Made by a program: the position numbers and the translations under genes. From Cryptomeria japonica (Eukaryota > Streptophyta > Pinopsida > Cupressales > Cupressaceae), in NCBI RefSeq assembly GCF_030272615.1, contig NC_081405.1, positions 569,965,095 through 570,029,094 on the forward strand: a stretch of 64,000 nt of DNA. Direction: 5' to 3'. A model generated the notes under the pieces. It made no database searches and had not been told where the DNA came from. It was given only the letters and a program-made list of their open reading frames with translations. Positions 1 through 11,565 of this stretch are shown one piece after another (within the stretch, counting starts at the first letter, position 1; each line of letters begins with the position of its first letter).

Positions 1-745
1 TTAGATCTCCCTGTAAAAACTTTGTTAAGTCAGCTAAGAACCTTGGAACAATTCCCTAGCTTAATTGAATATAGTCACCTTATTCGTTTTCCTTCTCATT
101 ACACTTTACTTATGTCGGCCACACAAACGTAACTCAAAAATATAACATAAAGTCTACCGGTAACCAATCAAAGTAACTTTGCTTTACTTGTTATCAGTTC
201 TTCCTGGCTATGATTGTTGTTCTGATCATAACATGCTCAATACTCTAAATTTGTTGATGTAGTTTCAATCAGAGACTCATACCAATGTCATAAACATGTG
301 TACCAAACCGCAATGTCTAGCTCTTCACCAATCACCTATACTAGTTGTCTGATCATCCCTCTGTTCTTGTTTACCGGTTTGACTGCAACTTAGTAGTTTT
401 GTTGTTTAATTGACTCCGCTACCAGTTAGGCTCTACCAGTTGGTCTAAGTGACTTATATGACTCACAAAAAATGGTTTCCATCAATGAAAACACAAATAA
501 AGTCATCAATCAACCTATTACAACATCATCAAGTCAACAGTACCCTCTAGATTAGAGAAAAACCCTCGAACTTCAAACGCTTGCAAAATGGACTCTTTAT
601 ATTGGATTTCAACAAAATGAAAGGTGATACTGACTTTCTCAAGCCTTTTGGAAATGATGGTGAGCTCCAAATTAAAACAAGGTGAAATTTGTTTGTGTAA
701 ATGCAAATAATCTCCAAAAAAACGAACATGAATCTTCAGATCTAG

Positions 746-758
746 AGCTATGATACCA
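746..758 (-). other. primer-binding site of N
   Basis: On the minus strand this reads TGGTATCATAGCT. It differs at one base from TGGTATCAGAGC, the initiator-Met tRNA primer site of many plant LTR elements. It touches the LTR end with no spacer. Confidence 0.6.
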
Positions 759-1229
759 TGTTAGAATTCATGAAATGTGAATTCCACAAGCCCATTTATC
801 TTTTGCAAGAATACCTACCACACATAAAGAGAAAATTGAACAACAAAATAGTTGAAGACAAATAACAATAATTGAATTGCTTGTATTGCTTGATTACAAT
901 GAAGGATATGACATCCTTATAAAGAAATCTAACTCTAAAGATACAAACTCTAAATGGTAGAGTCTACAAGATAGACTAAGAGTTAAAAAAGAAGGCATCA
1001 ATCAGTCATGTATGCACAAAAATCATAATAGACTAATTAATGCATGAAACTCTCAAAAATCTATACATAGTTTTCTTTTCCTAGTTTGAATTATGCATGG
1101 ACATAAATATTAATTAATTAATTAATTAACTAACTAATAAATACCAATATATAATTACTAAGGCATCGACTATTTAGTGAATTAATGCAATTAAGTGAAT
1201 AATTAATATATAAATTATTTACTCCAACA
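759..1229 (-). repeat. 5' LTR of element N
   Basis: This 471-bp LTR has TG..CA ends on the minus strand, with the primer site abutting its inner edge. It is AT-rich and contains an (ATTA)n run near 1110-1135. Only one copy of the LTR is in the window, so the boundary rests on the terminal motifs and the primer site rather than on an LTR alignment. Confidence 0.6.
1108..1140 (+). repeat. TTAA/ATTA microsatellite
   Basis: A run of ATTAATTAATTAATTAAC near the outer end of N's LTR. Simple slippage repeat. Confidence 0.7.
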
Positions 1230-1292
1230 AATTTGAATTTGAAATAGTATAAACACTCAGATCTGAGAACATAAATCATAATTAAAGGTATT

Positions 1293-1308
1293 CACGTTGG
1301 GTTCACTA
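1293..1308 (-). other. primer-binding site of M
   Basis: On the minus strand this reads TAGTGAACCCAACGTG, two T's inside the LTR end. L (11551) and O (56044) have TGGTGAACCCAAYRT at the same place. The A in TAG is probably a mutation of TGG. I do not assign the tRNA. Confidence 0.5.
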
Positions 1309-1823
1309 AAATGTGGAGCATAAAAATGTAATCGGACGACTAAGACCTAATTCCACTCTCATGTACACAAAGTGGAATACAAAAGAGCCTATGGAGATAG
1401 TTCACTTTGGGTACTTCTTGTGAGGAAGAGAGAGCCACTGAATATCTCTTAGTGTTTCTATTCCTTTGCTATAAATGAAGAGTAGATATGCCAAATATGA
1501 TGCAATGATCAATTGTGCTAGGAGATAAGAAAAGATGCAAACATAAACTGAAAAATAGTGAAACTTGCAAATCTGAAACTGAGACTAATGTGTACCTATG
1601 ACTAAAGTTTGGAACTGGGCAGGACTAGGGTTCCATGCCTTGGTCCTTGATTCCACCATAGGGAGCTGAAACTATGAAATTTGGGTCCTAATGGTCTGAA
1701 AAGTTGAACTGTTAGAAAATATAGAAAAGCACAGAGGACTAGGGCACCAGGCCCTCATCCTATTGTGGACTAGGGTGCCACACCTTAGTCCTTGAGGCCT
1801 GGGTCCAAATTTGGAGGTAGGGT

Positions 1824-3026
1824 TGTTAGGTCCTACTTGGAAAGCTAATGTACTAAGAGGGGAGGGGTGAATCAGTACTTCAAAACTTTTCTTGAAAAAT
1901 AGTTTTACTGATAAACACAAACTATGTATTACTGATCTCAAAGATATAAAATACTGAAACATAATCATAAAGATAACATGCATCAAAATATCACTCCATA
2001 ACACAATGATTTTTGGTTATGCAAAAACTCTTGGCACCCACCACTTCACTACTGCAGTAGTCAAGATTGCTCGGTTAGAGCTACATGTTTAGTCATTTCT
2101 GATAGCTTACCCTCTTAGGAGTATAAAGATCTTTAGATCTACCTTGCTAAAGGATTTTACAAACACTTCTACAAAATGTTGTACCTGGTTAAAGGTGTTA
2201 CAATTTATAGACTTTATTAGAGTCTTTTACCCTGTTAAAGGTTTCTATTACAACTTAATATTTCAATAAAAATCTTTACAAAATATCTGCAACTTCACAT
2301 CTGACATGTTATAGCAGACTCTATGTGCTCAATATAAAATTACCTTGCTCATAGCATTCCCTGGTAATTGATAAATCAACTCGGTAACCACTTCTGTATT
2401 CTCTGTTCCTTAAACTGTTATCAGAAACCTTCTCAGTAACTTGTGATTATCTCTGTCAATCTTATTCCTTCATGCTTGACTTAATCATTCCTTTGTCTCT
2501 CTTCTCTTGATTGACCTTACATGTCACCTTATGTTCATGTACTCAAATCATTCTATTTATATAGATCTCTGAGATGATGATCTGTTCATGCTTCAATCAT
2601 ACAAACATGTTTTAATGAATGAATAAACGTAGAAATTATTTCATTGGATATTCTTCCTCAAAATCATACAAAATCTTTAAATGCAATTTCCAATGTAGAA
2701 ATGGTTTCATCTTCTCTAACTATGTAACACGTTTCACATTAGTGTCTAGGTTCATTGAATCTAGTAACACATTTTCAGTCAGTTCAGATTAACTCGGTAT
2801 ACCTTATTTGCTACTCGGTAAACATATAAACCTTACTTGGTAGACATTCTGCATACGTCTCGGTTCACAGCTTGGTGTGCATCCTCTTGGTGACTTGTCT
2901 CTCTTTCTGTAACCGACACCGGTGACCTTGGTGTTTACCGACTAAACTATTCGGTATTATTAACCGACTAGAGTATATAGAATGACTTTGGGCATAAAAC
3001 TAATGTCAACTTAGTAAATAGAAACA
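1824..3026 (-). repeat. 3' LTR of T1
   Basis: This 1,203-bp LTR is nearly identical over long stretches to 8623-9853 and starts with the same TGTTAGGTCC at its left edge. It lacks a short segment, near position 2030, that is present in the other LTR around 8835-8862. It abuts the polypurine tract at 3027. Confidence 0.92.
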
Positions 3027-3038
3027 ATCTCCCCTTTT
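3027..3038 (-). other. polypurine tract of T1
   Basis: On the minus strand this reads AAAAGGGGAGAT, directly before the 3' LTR. T2 has the identical 12-mer at 26046-26057. The upstream context ATGTC is shared with the Copia elements A and B. It would prime plus-strand synthesis. Confidence 0.85.
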
Positions 3039-3337
3039 GACATTAGTTTGGTATGTTTGACAAAACTCCTTTCAAAGTCATAATACAAAATCTATATACT
3101 TGCAAAATAAATTGAAATGTTAGTATATACAATGTTCAAATACATACTCAAATACATACTCCCCTTATCAATATTATGTACATAACTTGATGTTCCATGC
3201 TTTATATTTGCATGCTCTTGATGTTACAAGCTCCTGATGTTCCATGCTCCCCCTAACAATTTCAACTGTACACTCTGATATTCATGCTTGGTCATGTATG
3301 TGTTTGGTACACTCCCCCTTTTTGACAAACATCAGAA
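3039..3337 (-). other. T1 3' untranslated region with extra G-rich tracts
   Basis: This is non-coding sequence between the ORF2 stop and the polypurine tract. On the minus strand it holds more polypurine-like runs: AAAAAGGGGGAGTG just after the stop (about 3311-3324), AGGGGGAGC (about 3246-3254) and AAGGGGAGT (about 3162-3170). It also has direct repeats of the form CATGGAACATCA. T2 has a similar G-rich 3' region. Confidence 0.6.
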
Positions 3338-6300
3338 CTAGTTACCATTTGGTGGGGGCAACTGATCAAAAATAGATGTATACTTTGTATGAGCTTCTGT
3401 AAGAGTGTTCTTAAGGGTATCCTTGACACTTTCTAGTATTGTAATTTGAGCTGTAATATCAGCTGACAATGTGATCAACCCATCTAGAATACTTCCCTCG
3501 ACTTGAGTTGACAATTGGGTAGCTCGGTTGATCTGATCTTGAACTGACAATAAATGGCAAATAAATAAAGTTTGAAGAGTCATGATATCCATCCTTATTT
3601 TATGCTCTTCATTCCAAAGTTCTAACTGTTGAGCCATAAGTGTTTGTAGCCTTGAATAAAAATTCTGAAGAGAATTTATCTCAGTAGTCAATTTATTTGA
3701 GAGATCGGTGATCTCCTTTTCAATGATTTCAGTCTTATTCTTGATATCTTTGATAAAGAATGAGAATGTACATAACTTCTACAATAAATAAATAATATGC
3801 TTGAGTTGAGGGGACAACACAACAATGAATTCAATAAGCTTTGTTTTACCTATAGCAATTGCTTTATGCACTTCTTCAATCATCTTGGTAGTTATCTCTA
3901 TTTTCTTCAATTTGCTAAGGTATTCTGATGCTTCTACTTATGATTTCTCCAATTGAGTGAGTAGTTCATCCAGTTGCACATGGATGACAATATCTTTATT
4001 GATGGTAGCTTTAGGTATCATATCTCTCAATAATGTTTTGACCTTCTGAAGTACTCAGTTTTTCTATTGAATAGCTATCTGTCTTTCTTGCTCTACTTTG
4101 GCTTTACAAAGCTCACTGAATTCTATCAGTGCTTGCCCTTTCAATGTTGTTAGGTCAACATTCGGTAGCACAATAGGCTTTGACAGATCTACCTTAAAAC
4201 TGTGTCATTTTGATTTCTTCTCCTTTGATGATGCCTTTGCTGATTGAATGGGTATAATGGCTTTGGAGACTTGACCTTCCTCGGTATGTTGCTTGGTAGA
4301 GGCAACACTTTTGTCAGTTCCTATAGCCTCTATTTTATCCTTTGATGTTTCCTTTCTTGAAGTATCAGTATCAATTATCTCGGTGCTTGAAGGTACTTGT
4401 GAAGTTTGCTCATCAGTGGCCTGAGAGGTAGGTTCATATTGTTTATCCTTTGGAGCCTCTGTGCCTTCATCTATGTCCTGAGGTTTCTCAGCCGAGACTT
4501 GTTGAGTGAGTGGAGGATAGGACTTGACCTATTCCAAAACTGATTCACTCGACAAAAGTTTGGCATAGGCATTTCCTTCTATCATTTCTTTGTCCTGTGC
4601 TTCAGTGTTTATGACATCCTCATCTAATTGAATAGTGGAAGCAGGATCTTGCTTGGTGATGTCAACTATTTCTTCTTCACATTTTGTTTCTTCAGTCTAA
4701 ATCTTGAATATCTTCTTCCATTTCTCTTTGGTTTAATTTTCAACTTCAAGATATAGTCCATTCATCATTTTTAAGGTTCTTTGTTTGACTTGAAAATTTG
4801 TCTAGTAGTTTTTCAAGTGATCTTTTATTTCATCTACCGACATATCTGGAAAGAGATGTACCAAAACTCTTTCTCTTATTTGCTTCTCCGATTCCACAGC
4901 ATATTTCCATCTATTATCAATATGTGAGTATAATGCTTCTGGAAGAAAACCAGTCACTTCCAATGGAACTACTCAAAATTTGAGAAGTGTACTAATTACA
5001 GTATCTTCTATTTTCCTCTTCTCTTCATCTATTCTAGTATCATATTTTACATATCTAAATGACCGAAATCTACCATATTCCTTCAATTTTGTACAAAAAT
5101 TGTCGACACTATGTACATCTTCCTTTGTTCTTTTTACAATCTGAAATTTATTTACATCTTCTGACTCTGTGTCACTTTCCAAAATTAGTTTTATGTTCTT
5201 CTTTCTATAAGTTTTTGTAACCTTAGGTATTTCTACATTCTTTTTCTTCTTACCGAGTGACGCAACAGATGATCTAGTGTTCGGTTGCTTCACTGGTGGG
5301 GTCACTGATACCTTCATTGCATCCTGTTTCTTTCTTTTCAAAATTTTGCCCTTTGGCAGCTCGGTGCTCAGTGTAATTGTTGCTTCTTGAGCTTCAGACT
5401 CTTCTTTGATTGAAAGTTGATCACTCTTAGTAGGAGTGGAGGTAGAACCTTCTCCAAACTTTTCAATTAAGTCCTTGATCATTCTGGTGGCTTTTCTGGC
5501 AGCCTTCAGAACAACAATGCTCATTTTTACTTTTTCTTTCACCTCTTCATAGGTGCCATATATTTTCTTGGTAGCATGCCTTTGAAGTGCTAAAAAGGCA
5601 TCTATCTACAGTTGAGCAATGTCAAAATCTATTTGATAACCCATAGGCAGTAGTGATTGAGTCCTGGGTTCTACTGCGTTGATATAACAGTAGTTAGTAT
5701 CCAACTCAAAATGTATAGTATCCTTGTATTTTTCCACTAGCTTAGGTGGAATCATGTACCTGCTATGCATCTTTTCTTGGAATTTGTTGAAGTAGTCATC
5801 CATTATCATATTGAAATTATCACCTAGTTGATTGATGAAATCATTTATTTGATGGGTGATAGGTCGGTGTAATTCCCAAACAATGTTACCGACTGATGGA
5901 AATAATTTCTGAAAATAGAAGAACATACACACTAGGAGTGACCCAAAATTTAGTGTGTTAGCAGTATTATTCTTCTTCGGTTTCCTTATTGTATTTATAT
6001 TTTCAAAAAGATTCTTCAACAATACTTCACAAAAATCAATTTGCATACCCTTTTTAACAATTTTATAGGCCGAATCTACAGTTGCACACGATACACTGTT
6101 TTCTCTTGCCGATTGGAAGAAACAATAACCAATAATTCTAATAGAAAAATTAAGTTTTGCATCTGTCACATTGTTGAACTTAAGACCTCTGCTATCAGAC
6201 TCAGCACCTGTTAATGTTATCAATTCCTTCTGTGAAATCATCTTCTGTGCTCGGGCATGGTCAAATATAGGGTATCCGGTTATTATGTGAATAATCTCCT

Positions 6301-6685
6301 TAGTGATCTTGAAAGGTTGTTCGTCTAGCCATATAAAATTGTCATGTACTCGGCTCAAGACAAATTTGACCCATTGGGGTTTGAAGACTCAAGGATAGGT
6401 TAGGGCTTTAGTTAATCCCTTGAATTTGATATGCTCAAACTTGTTATCCAGATTTCCATCGGTGCACAATTTATCATACATATCCTTAATCTCAATATCA
6501 CCTAGCTCATCAACTCTGCACTTGGTATAAAATCTAACATCTTCAATCAATGGAACCCTATCCAGAATAAGAGAAAATATAGTTTTCTCATTAGGTTCGG
6601 AAGCCACTTTGGGAGGTAAGGTGTATTTCAGTGTAGGCTTCTCAATGGTTTCTACTACAACAGGTTTCTGAACTTTGGGGGCCAT
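3338..6685 (-). pseudogene. T1 ORF2: long protein of unknown family, broken by stops
   Basis: One reading frame runs from ATG (6685) to the stop after a PPPNGN C-terminus (3338), about 1,116 codons. It is interrupted by roughly a dozen in-frame stops but shows no frameshift. The same frame is in T2 (23543-25657), with a matching N-terminus (MAPK..), middle (FKITKEIIH, FFQSARENSV) and C-terminus (SIFDQLPPPNGN). Parts in order are: a globular N-terminal third; a Lys/Ser/Thr-rich basic segment; an acidic Glu/Asp-rich segment; and a long Leu/Lys/Glu-rich helical tail, likely coiled coil. No polymerase, nuclease, protease or envelope motif is seen. Several stops match Gln codons in the other copy, as expected from C-to-T decay. 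The function is unknown. It may be a structural or nucleic-acid-packaging partner of the T Gag. Confidence 0.75.
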
Positions 6686-7204
6686 TTCAAACTGAAATTC
6701 TACTTACAAAGTAGCTTAGGGTTTCAAATAACCAGAAAATGCTTTCAACTTAGTAAATACTTTGAAAATAATCACAACTTGACTTGATCGGCTAACTGCT
6801 AAAAATATGGTTTTAGATTTGCTAAATACCTTGAATTCACTGTGGAAATGTTTGATCACCTTTAGATTCGCTCTGCTCTTCTCTTTGAAAACTGGTAAGT
6901 AAAAAATGACCTTGCTCAATACTTTAAATATCTCCTTTTGACCTTATCGAGATTCATGAGGTTAGGTTAAATAGGCATTAAAATGTACTTGATTTCCCTT
7001 TACCGACTAACTCTCTTATTATATTTTTACCGACTAGACATGCTTACTAGTTTTACCAAATTCCCTAGTAAATCAAAAGACCAGATAATTTTTCGAACTT
7101 GCTATTGCATCTTAGCTAGGCAGATTTTGAATTTAAGTGCATGAATACATAGGAATTGTTAAGATCTAACCTTTGAGAATGCAGTCCCTCCATACCTTCA
7201 TTGA
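6686..7204 (-). other. T1 spacer between gag and ORF2
   Basis: About 520 bp lies between the gag stop and the ORF2 start codon, with no conserved reading frame. A 67-codon frame at 6716-6919 has no convincing counterpart in T2's spacer (22995-23542). The spacer could hold an internal promoter, splice site or translation-restart signal for ORF2, but I see no specific motif. Confidence 0.4.
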
Positions 7205-8560
7205 CTAATCTAAAGTAGATGCACCTAACTCAGTAGGTAAGGTGCTTCCTTCATTGGTCAACACATTTTCTTTCTTTCTCCAAAATTTCTGCAATTTACT
7301 TCTTATCTCCTCAGTATCTCCTCTCGGTTGGTCTCTATAGTCTTTAGCTTTGTGTCCAACTTTGTGACAATGAAAACATGTCATTCCTAGACTTCTCCAT
7401 GATCTCCGGTTGTTCATTCCAAACCTTATCATATAGTTTGTTCTTATATGTCTATATCTTCCACAACATTCACACCAAATTCTTGTATTATAATCCCATG
7501 GTACTGAAGTATATTGTTGATTGAGATTTGTGTCAGTTTGATAGCTTCTAGTGTTTGCTCAGTGTGGAGTCCTCATATAGTTTTTCTACTTAAACCAACA
7601 TTTCTTGGTATTGTGTCCATATCTATTGCAATTTTTGCAAAACCCTTTGTATTTTTCCTTTTGATAGTTGTTTACAAACTTTGTTCTACATTTCTTAGAT
7701 GTGTGACCATACTTATTGAAATTGTAACAATAACCATAAAACCTAGTAGCATCCGATCGCTTACCTTTTCTAATTGGGTAAACGTTGGCAGTATGTCCTT
7801 GTTTCCCACAGTAGTTGCAAATAGGCTTCTTGTCCTTGATGTTCTCTTTGTTTCCAGCTTGCTTGGATGATTCTCCTTTCTTGGTAGTGTTGATCCCTTT
7901 CACGATAGAGTTGTTTCCTTTGTAACTGAGTCCTGCATTTTTGTTGGGTTTTTTCATATTTAGTTGCCCATCCAACATTTTTAATACTTCATGGCTTTTC
8001 CTCAATGATTCTTTTGACTTCTTTACTACTTCCAGTTCATCGGTCAATCTTGATCTTTCAAGTTTCCATGCTTGGTTCTCATTTTCTTTTAGTGTACCTT
8101 CATGATGTGCATAGTCCAATTGATTAGACAGATTATGTTGAACTACAATCATCCTTGATATTTCATCATTCTTTGCAGACACCATTGCTTCTAGCTATTG
8201 TTTTTCTCCTTCTATAGTTTGTTTATTATCTTCAGCTATTCTCAATGCATCAATATTTTTAGTCATCTATGTGCTAAAATACTCATGTTCCCTTCTCATT
8301 GCTTTTAGTTGTTCACTAAGTGCTTTGTTCTTTTCTTTTAGTTCTACAATTATTTCTTTAGATTCTTCTGATATGTTGTTCTCAGATGATGTCTCAATTT
8401 GTTCCACCAACTCTTGTGAGTCCTATAAATCATTAGACAACCTTCTTCTGACTTTTAGTGATCTCTGCATTTGCCTTTGCATATCTGCAATCATTTGATT
8501 AGCATGATCCAATTCTTCTTGAAGATTCGCAATCCTATGAGATTGTTTATAGCCTTCCAT
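7205..8560 (-). pseudogene. T1 Gag-like coiled-coil, multi-zinc-knuckle protein (broken)
   Basis: The frame runs from ATG at 8560 (MEGYKQS) to the stop at 7205, about 452 codons. It is in one frame with a few stops. The N-terminal 200 residues are rich in Glu, Lys, Leu and Gln with heptad-like spacing, suggesting coiled coil. A Lys-rich linker and five CCHC-type knuckles follow. In this copy several knuckles have lost a ligand: the first ends in Tyr instead of Cys, the second has Phe for Cys, and the last ends in Tyr. The fourth reads C..C..H..Y, as it also does in T2. The layout is that of a nucleocapsid-type Gag, which would bind element RNA and assemble particles. The start was chosen because the same ATG context is kept in T2 at 21668. 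Confidence 0.8.
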
Positions 8561-8608
8561 TGATATGATCTTTCTCTTTAGGCTGTTAGACCCTTTAGCA
8601 AGAATATA

Positions 8609-8620
8609 GCTCTGATACCA
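8609..8620 (-). other. primer-binding site of T1
   Basis: On the minus strand this reads TGGTATCAGAGC, complementary to the 3' end of initiator-Met tRNA. It is separated from the 5' LTR edge (8623) by two bases. It is the same sequence and spacing as in T2. Confidence 0.9.
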
Positions 8621-8622
8621 AT

Positions 8623-9853
8623 TGTTAGGTCCTACTTGGAAAGCTAATGTATTGAGAGGGGAGGGGTGAATCAGTACTTCAAAACTTTTCTTGAAAAATA
8701 GTTTTACTGATAAACACAAACTATGTATTGCTGATCTCAAAGATATAAAATATTGAAACATAATCATAAAGATAACATGCATCAAAATTTCACTCCATAA
8801 CACAATGATTTTTGGTCATGTAGAAACTCTTGGTTAGAGAGAAAAACTGCAGTGGGGATGACACCCACAACTTCACTACTGCAGTAATCAAGATTGCTCG
8901 GTTAGAGCTACATGTTTAGCCATTTCTGATAGCTTACCCTGTTAGGAGTATAAATATCTTTAGATCTACCTTGCTAAAGGATTTTACAAACACTTCTATA
9001 AAATGTTTTACCTGGTTAAAGGCTTTACAATTTATAGACTTTATTAGAGTCTTTTACCCTGTTAAAGGCTTCTATTACAACTTAATATTTCAATCAAAAT
9101 CTTTACAAAATATCTGCAACTTCACATCTGAAATGTTATAGAAGACTCAATGTGCTCAATATAAAATTACCTTGCTCATAGCATTCCTCGGTAATTGATA
9201 AATCAACTGGGTAACCACTTTTGTATTCTTTGTTCCTTAAACTGTTCTCTGAAACCTTCTTGGTAACTTGTGATTATCTCTGTCAATCTTATTCCTTCAT
9301 GCTTGAATTAATCATTCCTTTGTCTCTCTTCTATTGAGTGACCTTACATGTCACCTTATGTTCATGTACTCAAATCATTATGTTTATATAGATCTCTGAG
9401 ATAATGATCTGTTCATGCTTCGATCATACAAACATGTTTTATCAAATGAATAAACGTAGAAATTATTTCATTGGATATTCTTCCTCAAAATCATACAAAA
9501 TCTTTAAATGCAATTTCCAATGTAGAAATGGTTTCATCTTCTCGAACTATGTAACATGTTTCACATGAGTGTCTAGGTTCATTGAATCTGGTAACATGTT
9601 TTCACTCGGTTTAGATTAACTCAGTATACCTTATTTGCTTCTCAGTAAACATATAAACCTTACTCGGTAGATATTCTACATATGTCTTGGTTCACAGCTT
9701 GGTGTGTATCCTCTTGGTGACTTGTCTCTCTTTCTATAACCGACACCGATGACCTTGGTGTTTACCAACTGGACTATTCGGTAGTATTAACCAACTAGAG
9801 TATATAGAATGACTTTGGGCATAAAACTAATGACAACTTAGTAAATAGCAACA
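8623..9853 (-). repeat. 5' LTR of T1
   Basis: This 1,231-bp LTR pairs with 1824-3026. On the minus strand it holds TATATAAA at 9390-9383, a likely TATA box. Its 3' end contains TTCACCCCTCCCCTCTCA, close to the U5 end of Copia A and B. Confidence 0.9.
9383..9390 (-). promoter_or_regulatory. likely TATA box in T1 5' LTR
   Basis: TATATAAA on the minus strand, about 460 bp from the LTR start and followed by a purine/CT-rich stretch. This position suits a U3 promoter. The equivalent site in T2 reads TATTTATA (20899-20906). Confidence 0.4.
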
Positions 9854-10982
9854 AGGGTTTGTACCTATGTCTTATGTCGGTCCCGAAGATTGTCTGTGTG
9901 CCTGACTCATATACCAACACTTGTAACTTGAAAAATGGTGTCTAGGTGGCTATATAGGCTTTTTCCATTAGTCAAACCCCTTGTTTTAGTGATTTCCACC
10001 TCCAAAAATGGCCGAAAATTTATTGAAAATGTGTGTACAAGAATCTTGTGTGTATGCAAGATCCTAAATGAACAAGAAAGTAGATCTAGAGTTCTACCTG
10101 ACGCTTTGGAGAGAAAATCCTAAATGATTGTAAATGTAAATGTAAATGCTTCAAATCAAAAATGCAATAATGGATCTAAAGAATGATTGTAAATTTAAAA
10201 ATAAATGTTATGAATCTCATATATAAGACACCCTAGTGAAGACGTACAAGCCAATCAGCAGTCAGTGATCTCCTATTATTTTTTAATGCCTTCAAATCTC
10301 CTAATGGATGTTGAAAATTATTGATGAAGGCTTGATAAATGCTTGATGAATTCTTAATTTTCCATTGTATACTTCACATAACCTGCACTTTCACTTCACA
10401 AGAGGCTCCTTCAATCTTTAGATCTTAGATCTTTTGAATGAGGAAAGGAAGGCTTAATGTAGGAGAACCTATCTTTGTTTTGAGTCATAGGCTGACCTAG
10501 AAATAATATTTTTCACTAATCTCTTGGATTTGAATATTAAAATACTACCAAAAATGCTCCCAAAATTCAGGGTTGAAGATTATTTTGGTACCAACATGGT
10601 CCGAACACACGATCCGACCAACGTTTCACCAAATTTTTCAGGGAAGCAAGATATTATGATTTTAAAGAAAATTCCAGGAGTATGGGGGAATTTCAGATGT
10701 CTAGATATGCGAAATCGGCCTTGAAGGTTGAAAGAAGACATAATTAGGGTATTTGATGAAATGATTAATTGGGAGAATAAAATAATAAGGGGCATACTTT
10801 GGGTAAAAGGCCAAATTTTATGATGTGTAGAGCGATAAAAGAAGACTTTAGATTAAATTAAATTAATTAATTAAATGCTTAAAGGGAATTTGAAAAGAAA
10901 AATGCAAACACACTAAGGCAGGTGCTAACCTAAGTGGGTAATTGTACCACCCAATTAAGGGTGTACAATTTATGATGCTACA

Positions 10983-11547
10983 CTTTCTAGTATTTATTTC
11001 ATTATTTACATTTATTCATTCAAGGTTAATTTCAAAACTGGGGTTTGATCGAAGAAAACCCTATTCCCAATAATTTTCCCCTTTTCATTTTATTCAAGAT
11101 GAGGTACAAAGTTGCATTTTAGAGGAATGGCAAGGTTAACAGAGATGAACAAGTTATCTTTTGGATGACAAAAAGTTAGGAGGACCATGGAAACCACCAC
11201 CATTGTCTAGACAATTTAGGTTGGATTTTAGGGAGCAGATCCAAACCATATTACTTTGACCAAATCCAAGTTTGTGGCTTCATGCGATGATTGTGGCTCA
11301 CTGCTTATGCTCGATATCTTCAATATACACACATTTACCCTAATTTTAGCATCCTCAACAATTCAATACAATTCAATCTCTAGGAAAAGAAGATCCTCAT
11401 TTAAAAGGCTTTAGTATTTGATCAGAATCTTGATCTATTATGCTTATATCTATCAAATTCCTATATTTCCCTAATGTAATTGTAATTAAGAAAAAATAGT
11501 GGTTTTATTACATTTAATGGTCCAAACCCTAATTTTCACCCATTACA
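10983..11547 (+). repeat. 5' LTR of L (3' part only)
   Basis: From CTTTCTAGTATTT onward this matches 15321-15794 and continues to the LTR end CCCATTACA at 11547. The missing front of the LTR should lie beyond M's far end, outside the window. Confidence 0.65.
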
Positions 11548-11550
11548 TTT

Positions 11551-11565
11551 TGGTGAACCCAACAT
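11551..11565 (+). other. primer-binding site of L
   Basis: TGGTGAACCCAACAT lies three bases inside the LTR end. It is the same motif as at O (56044) and M (1308-1293). I leave the tRNA species open. Confidence 0.55.

Larger units (their letters stand above)
1..1229 (-). mobile_element. LTR retrotransposon N, 5' end (cut by window edge)
   Basis: Read on the minus strand, an LTR runs from 1229 to 759. It starts TGTTGGAG and ends TTCTAACA. It is followed directly by a TGGTATCATAGC primer site (747-758) and then an internal region that leaves the window at base 1. The LTR/primer layout is that of a Copia-type element, but no Copia protein domain is visible in the 758 internal bases. Two short overlapping minus-strand frames (518-729) hold nothing I recognise. 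The element sits inside the internal region of M, which resumes at 1230. The matching 3' LTR and TSD lie outside the window, so completeness cannot be judged. Confidence 0.6.
1824..9853 (-). mobile_element. T1: complete non-autonomous LTR retrotransposon, family T
   Basis: This 8,030-bp element is flanked by a perfect TSD, AGGGT (1819-1823 and 9854-9858). Minus-strand order is 5' LTR (9853-8623), primer site, gag-like gene, ORF2, polypurine tract, 3' LTR (3026-1824). LTR ends are TGTT..AACA. No protease, integrase, reverse transcriptase or RNase H motif is found in any frame. The internal region is filled by the two T genes and short spacers. Both genes carry stops, so T1 is dead. It sits inside the LTR of M. 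Family members in the window are T2 and the solo LTR T3. Confidence 0.92.
1312..10982 (-). repeat. 5' LTR of element M, split by T1
   Basis: On the minus strand the LTR begins at 10982 with TGTAGCATCATAAATTG and ends at 1312 with CCACA. An LTR-proximal TTTTAGTGAACCCAACGTG follows. Removing T1 and one TSD leaves about 1.64 kb. The start motif matches the LTRs of L and P. The 82 internal bases left between 1230 and 1311 resemble the start of L's internal region, both containing a stretch close to TTCTCAGATYTGA. M therefore belongs to the same broad Gypsy-like group as L. The LTR's right edge abuts L sequence at CTTTC, the probable target site. Confidence 0.65.

Noticed and set aside
1672-2004. 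110-codon minus frame across the left end of T1
   Set aside because: It spans the T1/M junction and LTR sequence. The same LTR frame recurs at 8423-8803 and is not a gene.
7514-7870. 118-codon plus-strand hydrophobic frame
   Set aside because: It is antisense to the zinc-knuckle part of T1 gag; its Cys/Val/Ile richness comes from that.
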